Below are positions 1-11,200 of a stretch of 64,000 bases of DNA, one piece after another. A model generated the notes under the pieces. The model was given only the letters and a program-made list of their open reading frames with translations, ran no database searches and was not told the origin of the DNA. The position numbers were made by a program, and so were the translations under genes. Source of the DNA: Toxoplasma gondii ME49 (Eukaryota > Apicomplexa > Conoidasida > Eucoccidiorida > Sarcocystidae); the NCBI RefSeq assembly GCF_000006565.2, contig NC_031472.1:3066493-3130492 (forward strand), read 5' to 3'. Numbering within the stretch: the first letter of the stretch is position 1; each line of letters opens with the position of its first letter.

Positions 1-66
1 TACTCTCCCCCTCGTCTTTGGAAACGAAGAAGAAGCTGTCTCATGTTGTGGGTCGCATTTTTTCAG

Positions 67-2349
67 AAGATTGGTACCGGCAAGAAGGAGGCAGAGCCGC
101 TCTTGCCGGACCTTGCGGAGATCAACGCACCGGACTTGATGCCGACGCTGGTCTTGAACTTCGACAACGTCTTGGCATCTATCGCTTACGACGTGAGTCC
201 TGATCCGTGGAGCAGTTCCGGCGTTTCCCGCGCCGCAGCTCGCGTTGCATGCAGTCTGTGACGGAGTCGGTGTGTGTGTCGACGAATGTTTTTTCGTTGT
301 TTCCACTTGCATGCAGCCTGTGAAGGGATACATTGTGAGGAAGCGTCCCGGCGTCGATGCCTTCCTGTCGACACTGGCAAACTTCTACGAGCTGGTGCTT
401 TGGAGCGACCATCCCTTCCCGTTCATTGAGGATCTGCTCCGAGCGCGTCTCGAGTGGCCGATCTCCTTCACGCTCTATCAGGAGAACATGGATCGCCGGG
501 GCTCCTCCCGCTATCGGGTGAGAGAGCGAAAAGCAACGTAGAAGATTAAGCTGCAGCGCGTTCAAAGTCAATCGGGATCCGTTTGCCTCTTGCTTTGGAA
601 CAGCCTTTGGGAGCGAAGACTTCAAGAGAAAGTCCTTCCAGTCTGCGCACCAGCTTAATTGCGTCTACTGCGGAGAGCTAGTGTGTCGTGAGACTTTTGC
701 TCCAGAAGATCGTGCAGAAGGGACCTTTTTTCAAGGCGACGCGGGGTGTGGCGTGCAGCTCGGGACTCTCCGAAACTGCCGAAACATTGGAAGAAATATT
801 TGATGTAAAGCGAGAAAACAGAGACGCTTTCAATGACGCGGGGGGTGGGGGGGGGGGTGGGGTGGGGGGGTGGCGGTCAGGTCGCGATGAGAAACACGGG
901 GGAGGAGACTCGAAGGGAGAATTTATGCGTTAGGGTCTCCGAGATTCACGCGTAACAGAAAAAATGACCATGCAGAGCGATTCACAAAGTGCGTCTTCTG
1001 GAACCTGTCTTGGATTCTTCCTCCTGCAAGCGGCGTTTGATTTGACGGAACGACCACGCCCAGATAAGTCTCTTCGTATCAGCCGGTTCATAGACCCGCT
1101 CCACCGCGTACCTGAATGGTCTCTTCTACCCTAGATGGCGCATCAAAAGCCATTCCATCCAAAACCGGATGTGCGTTACTTTTCAGAACCTGGAGCGCCT
1201 CGGTCGCCGCATGGACCGCGTGCTGTACATCGACATCGACGGCTCCGTGCTACCCTCGACACAAATGCGAAACTTTATCAAAGTGACTCCTTTCCACGGT
1301 ATGTCTTCACGGGTCCTGGCGCCGGCAAATCGTGCTTCCTTGTGGTTGTCGCCTTCCCGCAGAGTGTTTCACTGGCGCGCATGCAACGCAGCAGAAAGCC
1401 GGTGCATGCAGCGTCTAACTGTGGATACAAATATCCGCACTGACGTGACAGCTCTGTTACAGGGCTCCGGGTCGTTTCTGGCTAGGCGGTTGAGTGAGCT
1501 TTTGGAGCCGAGGCTTCGATCTCCAAGATTGTTTTGCCTGCAGTTAACGCTTTTTTTTCTCGTGTGGAGCTCGGCAGCTTCGGATGTGGATGAGAACAAG
1601 CGAAATGCCGGTGCATGTGAACAGGGATTCGACTTTGGTTGACTTTGGTTCATGTGATATGGGTGCTTGTGTGCATGAATACTCAAAGGCAGAGACAGCG
1701 AAAATGGGCACCGATGCCTTCCGCTCCTCTGTCGGCGTCAGCGTGTTTTTCTGCCAGTCCCTGTTTCCGCCTTAGTGCAGACAACAACGAAGGAGTCTTT
1801 CTGACCTAGAATGGATTTAGTCTTCCTTCTGTTTATGGAATCGCCTTTAAGACTTCCAGTTCCCCTTCGTCCGAGCCTTCGTGTCTCGGTCGTTTCTCCG
1901 TTCTCGTGTTCCCTCCAGCCCCGTCTTACAAAGCCTGTGTTGTATGTCGAAATACAAGTTAAATTCGCGGATCGTCAGAGATATCTAAACCGTACACAGA
2001 GTCTCATCCTGCGTGGGCACTGATGCATTTTTCCGGATTTTTGTGGATTTTGTGCCTCATTTTGTGCGATGTCCTGCTTGGCTTTCCAGGCGAAGCACAA
2101 GAGATGCTTGAAGACCATGCGTTGCCTGAGTTGACGGACCTTCTTATCGGCGCGGCCGTCTCGGCAGGCGACGTGAGAGAAATGCTTCTTCGCTATGGAG
2201 GGGGCGCCGACGGGAACGTCGGAAAGCGGTTTCTCCTCGAGAAGATCGACGCAGAGAAACGCGCGAATCAAAGAAGGAGCATCGGACGCGTCTTCGGTCT
2301 AAGTGGCGCACCTGGCCCCCAGCAGAGACAAAAGTGGGAAAAGGCCTAG
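67..2349 (+). CDS. TIM50: TIM50-like mitochondrial import receptor, 5' end outside the window
   Basis: Subunit of the TIM23 inner-membrane translocase, which receives presequence proteins in the intermembrane space. Exons seen: 67-192, 317-517, 1187-1298 and 2090-2349 (stop TAG). All junctions are GT-AG and the phases agree (0, 0, 1). The joined protein follows the FCP1-homology domain of TIM50: a core strand PTLVLNFDNVL, then KGYIVRKRPGVDAFLSTL, then FYELVLWSD, then RRMDRVLYIDID and VTPFHG, followed by a helical C-terminus with GDVREMLLRY that matches the TIM50 tail. Where FCP1 phosphatases have DxDx(T/V), this protein has NFDNVL, so it is probably not a phosphatase, as is usual for TIM50. 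The upstream exons (presequence, transmembrane helix) lie before the window; base 67 follows a clear polypyrimidine-CAG acceptor. It could be another FCP1-like protein, but the C-terminal match favours TIM50. Confidence 0.85.
840..876 (+). repeat. G-rich tract in a TIM50 intron
   Basis: A stretch made almost only of G, broken by single T residues, inside the intron at 518-1186. It contains well over four runs of three or more G, the minimal pattern for a G-quadruplex on the sense strand of pre-mRNA. Such tracts are also prone to sequencing length errors, so its exact length is uncertain. Confidence 0.6.
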
Positions 2350-5184
2350 GCGAGAGTGGCAAAGCTTTGAGAGTTCAGAGCGCCTCAGAGGAGGGTCGAC
2401 GCGGAGGCAGAAATGGTTCGTGTTCTCTGCGCGCGTGCAGTGTGTGCAGGTGCCTCCCCGCCGCAGCGCATCTATTCTAAATCCTAGGCGTTTGGCGAAC
2501 GTCGACAAGGCAGTGGTTTGTGTGGCGGTTTGAAACGCAAGACGAGAGCTTCGCGCCGGCGTTGCAGACGGTGCAAGGGTGTCAGTGGGGCCGACAGCAC
2601 AGATAGCACAGGCAAGCATTTTTCAAGAGAAAGTGATGGAACGCAGGGTGTGTGCCTGTTGAGTCGCTGAAGGTCCATAAAAACTAAGGGGGCTTCTGAC
2701 GGCATTTGGTCACTGAGACCCGCCGACGAGAAGTCTAGGGCGCCGTGGTATGTCTGGCGGATTAATCATACGTTGGGAACATCCATTCGAGTTGTTTAGT
2801 CCTTGAGATTCGTACATGCGTGAGCTGGAGGACCGTTTTGGAAAGCTGTTAGTCTAAGGGAGACAAGGGAAGAAACTGGGGATGTAGAAACCAAGAAAGA
2901 ATGAAGGCAAGCAGTCGGCAAGAAAACGACACCAAAGGGAAGGCGCGTCCATAACTGCAAAACCAAGCGCTGTCCTGCTTGACAACATCCAGGTAGAAAG
3001 GCTGAGCAGTGCGTGAGAAAGCATCGTCGGCAGGGAAAAGGTTTCTGTTTCTCATGAGTCGTGATACCCGAAGGTCCATGGAGAAGACTAGTTTCGCATC
3101 CTTTTAATAAGCGACAACGTTCCAGTATGGATAGATTAACAAACTATCCACGAAAACATATATATATATAGATATATATATACATGCATGTAGGCATGGC
3201 GTGTGTGTAACAGAGGTGGTAGATCTGTGCATGCGCACCCGTGTCACTGTGCCCTTCGGGTAACAGGTTGTGACACAGTGGGTGAAGTGTATGGATTGTT
3301 AGTTTCTTCGTCTCAGCTTTGTGTGGTGTGTCCAGAACTTTGTTTCGTTTTTCCGTCTGACAGCGGCTTGCGTTCGCTGTGGCGTTTTACCTCTTCCTTC
3401 CGTCTCGCGATTCGTTCGTTTTTCAGTCTATTTTTTCGCGCTGCTCACGTAATCTGAATTATCTTTCAGTCTCAGTCGTTCGTGAAGCGCAGCTCGCAGC
3501 ACCACTTCCTTCGGGGATTCTACGTCCCGTTCTGTTCGCTTCCGTGTCATGATTTCACCTCTGCTCACTCGCGTTCTTCTCGTCCATTCGCTTCCTTCAC
3601 TCACTCGTGGCCAGCTCAGGACTTCTGTGGGGTCGGCGTCTCCGTCGCCTGTTCTGTCAAGCCAGGAAGGCGAGAGAACAAGAGAGCACCTGTTCGTTTC
3701 GTAGAAAGGTCACGCTAGATAACTTGATTTCAGTGAGCCGTTTCGTACCACCACGCTGTTCGCGCTAACACTACGGCCAAATACCTTCTTCTCTGAAGCA
3801 CACTGTCCTTCTCGTTGTTCTTACGATCTCGAAGCACCAGACGAAAGAGAACCGAAAGCGGCGCGAGTCGCCGGTGCCACGAGACTGCAAGGGGCAGGGC
3901 GACACAATTGAACGGCAGCGGTGTGTTAGGTCGACTGTCATCTTCGCTGTTCTCTGCTAACACTGCAGAGCTTGGACCTTAGAAAACCTCGATCTAAACC
4001 AGTCGTTCACCTCGTAGTACGTACTTCCGAGGAAGAGTTGAAATCTAGGTGACGTCCACTGTTTCCACTCGCGCGAACACCGAGCGAAAACAGATCCGGT
4101 GCTAGAATGGTCGCAACCATCGAACTGAGAAGACTCATCTCTGAGACAGGGTACGGCGTATCCGATGTGATAGTGAAGTGACTGAAGGTCAGCGAGCCTT
4201 TGCGAGCACAGACGTCGCGAGTTAACGCGAGGAACTCGAAAGCTGCAAAGGAAATCGAATTATCTCTTTTACGGGGAAAGAGAGTTGACGTGTTTATTCC
4301 TAAATATTCTTAAATTGGTGATTGTCCGATGTAATCAAGACAACGGATGCGCTGCAATCGAACCAGCCACCGCGACTTAATCACGTGGCGAAAATACTAT
4401 TTGAAACTGTTTCTAACGGAAGAAAATCCGGGAAAAAGACGAATCGAAACAGTGGGAGAAAAGCGCCGAGAGGACCACCCGTGCAAAAGCCTCGCAAGGG
4501 GAAGAAAGCAGGGAACAGCGAGAAGGAAACCGGGGACTCCACAAAAATAGCGCAGTAGCGCCCGGTGAAGAGGCTTAGAGTGTGCAGGTAGAGCACACAC
4601 GCTGTGGAGAGGAAGAAAACAAAGCTCTTTTGCTTTTCTGTTGGGTGCTGGAGAGCAGAGCGAAACACCCGTTCCATTTGCAGGGCTGCCTGCAGGAAGT
4701 GACAGATGCACATCACGCGACGAGCGCCACAAAACAAGCATCGCTTCCATATAAGACATTGCAAGACCCTGGAGAGAGAACAATTCTCCTGTCAACTCTT
4801 CACCTCATCTGGCGCTCCTTCTGATCTAGTGCAAAGTGTGTGCAGCCACGTTCATGTGAAGACAGCCTGTGCTTCCGTCTATCCCAGCACCATTCACTTG
4901 GCCAGATTTCAATGGCCCACTGGTGTCTTCGCTCTAGTCTCCTTCTACTCTGGTCGCCGTCTCTTCTTATCACTCACGCGTGTACCGTCTCTTCGTGTTC
5001 CTGAGTACGCGCACAGCTTCCTCCCTCTGAATTTGTCACATTCCACGACGGTCGCTCGCTGCTCTCAAGTGGAAGGATCAGCGTCGCGTCTTGAGGCATG
5101 CTAAAAAGTCGGCTGGGTACCTCTGCGACAGCGAGCGCTGTATCCTGCCGGTTCTGCTGTGATTCCTTTCGCTGCGTCATTGTC
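2350..5184. other. Tail-to-tail gap between TIM50 and the J-domain gene
   Basis: No convincing gene. The short open frames here lack family resemblance, start context and splice signals. The stretch must hold the 3' UTRs of the two converging genes. An alternating TA tract sits near 3158-3183 and runs into a GCATGC word. The frame at 4322-4558 is rich in Lys/Arg/Gly and looks like chance. Confidence 0.6.
3158..3183. repeat. TA dinucleotide microsatellite
   Basis: About 13 alternating TA units with one G interruption, followed at once by an ACATGCATGT-type palindrome. It is a simple-sequence repeat in a 3' intergenic region with no sign of function. Confidence 0.8.
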
Positions 5185-6858
5185 TCAGACGTCGGCTGAG
5201 AACGATTCTCCCCCGCTGCTTTCCGACAGAATGTCGTCGAACATGGACCTGAAGTCGAGATCCATGTCGTACTCTTCTTCCGATTCTTCGAGGTCCACCT
5301 CGCTGTCCTCCTGATCCACTGGAAGTGAAGCCGCTCCTCCCCTTCTTGGCTGACGCCAATCTGCTTCGTATTCCTCCTCTGCAGAGGAGCTGGAATCTCC
5401 GTTCCTTTGCTTCCCCGAGTTGCCCTTTTTCTCGGTCGCCTCCTCGTCGTCGAACAAGCTGTTGGTGAAGTCCAAAAAGGCGTCGAAAATAGCGTCCACG
5501 GAATCGCCCACGTCTCCGTCCTCGGACGCTGGGGCTCCAGGTCGGCGTCCGAAGACCCCATCTCCCTCGAAGTCGAGTTCTTCGGCCTCACGAAAGACAG
5601 CGCCTCTGTGGAGGAAGCGGGGGTCGTCCGGGGACCTGCCATGGCGGTCGAAATGTTCCCGTTTCTGCTTGTTGCTCAGCAACTCGAAGGCAGAGCGAAT
5701 CAACATGAACTTCTCTGCATGCGACAAGGCTTCTGAATCACTCTCCGCCTCGCCAGACGACGCAGAGCCGGTTTCGTCACTTCCCGGCGAGCTTGCAGCC
5801 AGCTCGGGTGTCTCCTCAGCGCCCTCTGTTGTCTTTGCAAAGTCGTAGGTTCCCGTCGCCGGGTCTTTCTTTTCTTCTGATGTGTTTGAGTCCTTTTGGG
5901 CTCGCAGCTCCCTCCTCGCAACCATGTCGGGGTGGCATGCCTTCGCTTTCTGTCTGTAGGCGAGGCGGATGCACTCCTCGCTGCTGTCAGCGGGGATGCC
6001 GAGGACCTCGTACGGGTCGAAGTACAGGCGCTCGCTCGCGTCTTCATCGAGATCCTCATCGGTTTCTGCGTCTGCGTTCCCGCCAATGTAGGACGACTTT
6101 CCATGCGCCTTGGACGCGGATCCACCATGGGGGCAACTCTGCCCCGCGCCTCCTCCAGGCTGCACTTGCGCACCCTCAGTCCCCGCTCTGCTTGTGCCTC
6201 GGGAGGTCGATTTGTTCGGCCGACGCTTTCGAGGTTCGTCGGACGCGAAGAAGAGCGAGACAAAGTCTTCGGCGTCGAAGGACGGCCTGCCGTGAACGGG
6301 AGGGATCTTGGCGCGTTCGAGGCCTCGAATGTGTGAAACCTCGCAGGAGGACGGCGGCTGAGAAGCAATGTGACACACGCCCTTTTTCGGAGGAGGCGAA
6401 GAAGCCGACTTCCGCGCGCAGTTCGCCGACGAATTACTCGAACCGGACAAACATTCGTCAGCTGTCGATCGACGGGACTCACTGGCAGCTTCTGCGAAAA
6501 GAAACGAGTCCACTTCGGCGTTGCAAGTGTCGCAGAGAGGAAGGGAGGGCGGTGAGGTGAGAGAGAGAAGTACGACGGCAAAAACCGTGAAGAAAGTCGA
6601 GGCGAATCGAAAGAAAATAGACGGGAGGACCGCACTCGGCGCTCCTGATTGAGAGAAACTCTGGAAAGAGGTGGAGGTAGGTAGGCGAGACAGCTGGTGA
6701 GTAGGCGACGGGGGCAAGGCAGAGGAAGTTGAGACAGAGGGAGAGGGACAGGGTGAAGAAAGACAAGACTTCGAAGAAGCAAGAAAAGAAGAAGAGTCAG
6801 AGGACAGACCCGAGGGTCCTCCCTCGCCTGTTCTCTGAGCGACTTTCATCTTGCCCAT
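5185..6858 (-). CDS. J-domain (DnaJ/Hsp40-like) protein with membrane anchor and acidic tail
   Basis: Single-exon frame of 557 residues. It is a J-domain co-chaperone expected to stimulate an Hsp70. After a Ser/Pro-rich N-terminus, residues about 81-100 form a hydrophobic stretch (IFFRFASTFFTVFAVVLLSL) that could be a signal anchor or a late signal peptide, so the first Met may not be the real start. The J domain begins near residue 280 (YFDPYEVLGI), has the HPD motif at 309-311, and closes with FMLIRSAFELLSNKQKREHF near 382-402. Between HPD and the last helices lies an acidic low-complexity insertion of roughly 65 residues. The C-terminal third is strongly acidic and has no Gly/Phe or zinc-finger region, making it a type III J protein. 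No ER-retrieval signal is seen, so the compartment is open. It is transcribed divergently from the RNA ligase gene. Confidence 0.85.
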   Translation of the reverse strand: MGKMKVAQRTGEGGPSGLSSDSSSFLASSKSCLSSPCPSPSVSTSSALPPSPTHQLSRLPTSTSFQSFSQSGAPSAVLPSIFFRFASTFFTVFAVVLLSLTSPPSLPLCDTCNAEVDSFLFAEAASESRRSTADECLSGSSNSSANCARKSASSPPPKKGVCHIASQPPSSCEVSHIRGLERAKIPPVHGRPSFDAEDFVSLFFASDEPRKRRPNKSTSRGTSRAGTEGAQVQPGGGAGQSCPHGGSASKAHGKSSYIGGNADAETDEDLDEDASERLYFDPYEVLGIPADSSEECIRLAYRQKAKACHPDMVARRELRAQKDSNTSEEKKDPATGTYDFAKTTEGAEETPELAASSPGSDETGSASSGEAESDSEALSHAEKFMLIRSAFELLSNKQKREHFDRHGRSPDDPRFLHRGAVFREAEELDFEGDGVFGRRPGAPASEDGDVGDSVDAIFDAFLDFTNSLFDDEEATEKKGNSGKQRNGDSSSSAEEEYEADWRQPRRGGAASLPVDQEDSEVDLEESEEEYDMDLDFRSMFDDILSESSGGESFSADV

Positions 6859-8241
6859 TCTTCGTTTTTTCGGAAACCCCTCAGAAAACTTTAAAGCCGA
6901 CGCAGGTGCGACTCAGTCTCGCTGGACGATTTGCGAAGTGCCATGGACGTCCAGAAGAACGACTCGATGTACTTGTTAGAATTCACGTCAGCTCTTATTT
7001 AGGTATTTTAGGGTCTTCATATTCTTTGCAGTACGTCCTGAAAAACGAAGCTGACACACCAGGCCTGCCTGTAAAGCTACAAAAAACGCATTGTGCGACA
7101 CGACTCCAACCTACATGCACCGTGTGGCGACTCTCCATCCACGAGGCGCCATTTCCGCGTTTTAAGGAATGCTTTGTGGTATCTATTGCGAACAAGTGAG
7201 AAACGGAACGAAAGGAAAAGTGCGTCGAGGGCCGGCACAATGGCCTAGCTCTCGCAGCGCCGCAGGCGCTCGCGTCGTCGGTCCACGAGTTCGATATCCG
7301 AGGTAGAAGGATGCCCGCGAAACTCTGGATGCGTCTTAAAACGCCGGACAAGAAAATGTGTAGACCGAATGCCACGTGAAGCATTCGCTGTTAACGCCCA
7401 GACGCATGCAAAAAATTGCCAGTCGCCTACCCGACCGAAAAAAGTCCTATTCCCCTCAAGCAGACAGTGCGCTTAAAAGTTCGAACTCGTCTGAATCGCA
7501 GGCATTGCTCTGAAGGTTGCCTTGCTGAAATTCTTCCGCGATTCCCACCAGAGCACACTACGAAAAGACCTAGACTCGTGGACTTGCTCTGCAGCTCCAG
7601 TGCAACTCCTGTTAAGAGATTGTGCGTCTCTAGGGCGCCTCTTGAGGCCGTCTCGAGCAGCCCCCCTCTTCAAAGCGTGTGCAGATGATGTGCGTAGATT
7701 GCTCAGGGGATATGTTGTTTGATTGAAGCAAAGAAGAAAAAGGCGTCTGTTCCCTCATTTAGCGTGATCTGTCTGAGTCGACTGCGGCGGGGACAACACC
7801 GCTCGAGTCTTCCTGCACGTGCGATCGCGGACGCATGCTTGCATCGATCGTCCTCACTTTTGCTCGATGCGTCTCTGTTTCCCTGAAAACCTCGGTTCTT
7901 TGTGTCTCCTCTCTCACGTCTCGTCTTTTTCGCGATCGGTTCCCTCCCCTCACGGATCGTCTGCAGCTCCTCAGTTTCTCCCTCCCTGTAAGTGTTTCCC
8001 GCCTGTCCACGAGTTTCTCCGCGCGACAGAAAAAACGCCTCCCGCAGTCGTCTCCCATGTCTATTCGGTTGGACCTGAAGCGTGAAACTTGGAAAAGGAC
8101 CACCCAGACATCTACGCGAAAGGAGAGAAGTGAGAACCGCCTCGTCGAAGGCGAGGATGGAGAGGCGGCGCGCCATTCGTCGGCTGTTCCAGTCCCGCTA
8201 GCCCCTCGTTCCGCAACTTCCCGCTGAAGAGAAGTCCCACG
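6859..8241. promoter_or_regulatory. Divergent promoter region, J-protein gene / RNA ligase gene
   Basis: About 1.4 kb between two outward-facing start codons, so it should hold both promoters and 5' UTRs. Open frames on both strands here show no family resemblance. No single promoter element can be assigned by eye; coccidian promoters usually lack a TATA box. Confidence 0.5.
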
Positions 8242-11200
8242 ATGGCTGCCTGCCCGTTTTGCCAAGACGACAGCGGAGCTCCGAAAGAAGTGCCTCTTTC
8301 TCTCTCTGTATCTCAAGTTGACAACGCGTTTCTTGAGGTCCTGGCCCACCTCTCAGGACTGCCGCTCTTCTTCTCTTCTGCGCTCGTGGAAAGCCGTGCG
8401 TCCACCCCCGCCGCAGCGAGAGAAGGCGACAGGGAAACGCCGACCGAGCGAACGCGAGAGGCGGACAAAGAGCGAGAAAAGGCACCAAGAGGCGGACCAC
8501 GCAGGAGGAGGGACTTCCCGGCCTATGCTGCAGAGCGCGGCGATCGGTCACTCTCTGCCGATCTTCTGGAAGACAAGACACCCGGAAAAGCGCAAGACAT
8601 TGCAACCGAGCTGGTGAGTCAAAGGTCTTCTTCGTCTTCACGGTCGTGTGTGTGCCCGTCTCCTAGGTACGAGTATTTCACTCCAAGTCTTGCTTTGTCG
8701 TCGCAGCAAAGAGGCTGTGCTCAGATCGACGGCAGACATCTGAGGTCTTTCCCGTGGGTCGCCTTCTCTCCGTCTCCCTCCCCAGCACTCTTGGGTGAGC
8801 GACTGTGGCGGTCTCTGCAGCTTCTGCGCGGTTCTGTTTCTCCGGCAGCTCCTCGCCCGTACTCGACTTCTCACACTGGGAAACGAGCGGATTTCCCCCT
8901 GCACGCACAAGCAGAAAACAGGAAATCGCCTCTCTTCGTTTCCTTTCCTTCTGTGGGCCAACCGCCTGTCGCTCCCCTTGAGCTAGAACCGGAAAGGTCC
9001 CCTGTTCTGCCAAGTGCCTCTGGTGACTTCCGCTTCTTCTCGGCGTCTCTTGAGACGCCGCCTTCACCTAAACGTACGCCTTCAGTCCACTCCACAAAAT
9101 CGATGGGGACAAAGGCCCTCGCGCCTTCCCCTGTTCTGTCGAGACGACAGGCGAGAAGGCAGAGAAAACGAAGAGCTGCAGAGGAGGCGAAGCGTCTTGC
9201 AAGCTCTTCTCCATGTCCGTCGGCTTCCCTTGTCTCTGCCCAGCGTGGAGCTCGCGACCCCACTCGAGGAGACAGCGAGGCTCAGGGGACAACAGCGTCC
9301 TCGCAGAAATTCGCGCTCTCTCGCGTCGAGCAACCGGTCGATTATCTGTTCAAACGCAGAGTTGGTCGAGACGAAGAGAGGTGCGAGGGTAAGCGGGGGA
9401 AACAGACAGTGCAGTTGATTCAGGAAAACGAAGGGGGAGCAGGAAGGGCGGTGGCTGGAGAGGAGAAAGGAGAGGCACCAGACGGAGCAGAGACGCGGTG
9501 GGGAAGCGCGCGTGCTGGTCACCAAGATGGGGACAGCGAACTAAAAACTCGGCTTTTCGTAGAGTCTCAAGGCAGTGCGAAGTTGGTTGATGTGTCATTG
9601 AAACAGCGTCTGAAAGAAGAAGAAATCTACGCAGCTGTACCGCCTCTCCAACTCCTTCTTCGACGAGGCCTCTCACTTCTGGAAATCGTGAAGTACACTC
9701 CCCGAGAATGCAGGGTGCCGCAGGGAGGACCGAGCCAGGAGGGCAGCGAGAGAAGCGAAAGACGCGAAGAAGAAATTTGTGGCCAGCAGGGGCACAGGTG
9801 TAGCGACGAAAGCGATCACGGACTCCCAAAGGACAAGAGACCGCGTCTGGACGTCGAACAGCATGTGGACGCCGGCGACGGGTCGAGGGCCGAGAACATC
9901 GGGAAGAGAAGGAAAAGAAGACAGGGGAAGGAAGTCGAGGAAACCGGCGGCGATGGAGTGACGTGGGGACTTGACCTAGACGACGAACTTGGAAAGACAG
10001 AGCAGGCAAAGGAATCGGAACGGACGTCGCATGCGGCGGCTACCCCAGGAGCTTCCTTATCCCAAGAATGCGACAGCCCTGCACCTGGAAGAAACTCGGC
10101 TTCTCCACAATGCCCTGCTGATGGGGCTCCAGTTTCTTCTTTTGCTTCGGTTTCGCCGTCTCTGTCTTCTCTCTCTGTTTCTTGCGTCCCCTCGACCCGG
10201 AAGAAAACAGAGCAGCACCTCGTGCGTATGGGGTTGCCGAAATTTTTCGACTTTCACTTGCCGCTCTTCTCGGCTTTTCTTCTTTGCATGCATCGGCACA
10301 AAAGTTCGCTTCCTCTCCAACTCCACCGTGTGTCTCCGGCACTCCGTAGTCAACCAGAAACGCGTGGTCAAGAGGAGAAAGCGGAGCAAGGGGGCTCTTC
10401 GGTCACCACGCGCGTTTCTGTTTTTCAGGACTCATCTGAGAATGCGGAGGATAAACTGACTAGAAACGGTGAGGGTTCCGACTCTTTTGAAGATCTCGAA
10501 GGGGATGTTCTTAGCCGCGACGAGGTCCGGAGTTGCCACCGAAAAGAGAGAATTTTCTTGGAAAGCGAAGAAAAACGTCTTCACGCTTCCCTTCGTCGAG
10601 CAGTCGAAGCCATTGCGATGACGCCTGCAGACACTTTCTCTCTGGTCCAGCACCTCAGACAAGGACAAGTCGAAAACAAGGAAGAAGGCGTAGAGAAATT
10701 CCGGAGAGGTGACAGGTGCACAGGGCCCTGCTGCGCGAGAGACGGTTCCTCATCTCCTCTGTGTACACAGGTTCCGAGTCCTTTGTCTGTGAATCCGAAC
10801 GGCGGCAGACCGAGCCGCCTTCAGCTGCCTCCGACCCTTCGAGCAGAGACGCTTCAACCTGCTCTGCTAACAGCCGCGCACAATGCAGTTCTGTCCACGC
10901 GTCAACTAGCGAGTCGAGTGCATGCAGCCTTCGCGCTCGCTGAAGAAATGCGGTTTCTCGAGGATTCACGACACACCGATGAAGGCCAAGGCAGAGATAA
11001 ACAGGAGATACCAATCGACCTACGCGCGTCGGAAGGCAGACCACGAGGCGGCAACGCAGCAGTCAAATGCACCAGCTTGGCGTCAGCGTCGGTTGTCAAC
11101 GAAGGACCTTGCTCTTCATCTTCTTTGTCCACTTCGTCTCTCGAAACGTGCTCCTCGTCCCACTCGCTTTCGCCGCGGAGTTCGCCGTTCGGTGTGGAAG

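Noticed and set aside
1135..1170. Extra TIM50 exon after the acceptor at 1134
   Set aside because: It would leave a 16-base intron before the exon at 1187; direct joining of 517 to 1187 aligns to TIM50 without a gap.
5700..6782. Minus-strand frame of 360 codons, and plus-strand frame 5793-6560 of 255 codons
   Set aside because: Both lie fully inside the J-domain gene, are Arg/Ser-rich with no domain, and are shadows of its biased codon usage.
9350..10009. Minus-strand frame of 219 codons, with many others antisense to the RNA ligase
   Set aside because: Antisense to a confirmed exon; composition mirrors the low-complexity coding strand and no motif is present.
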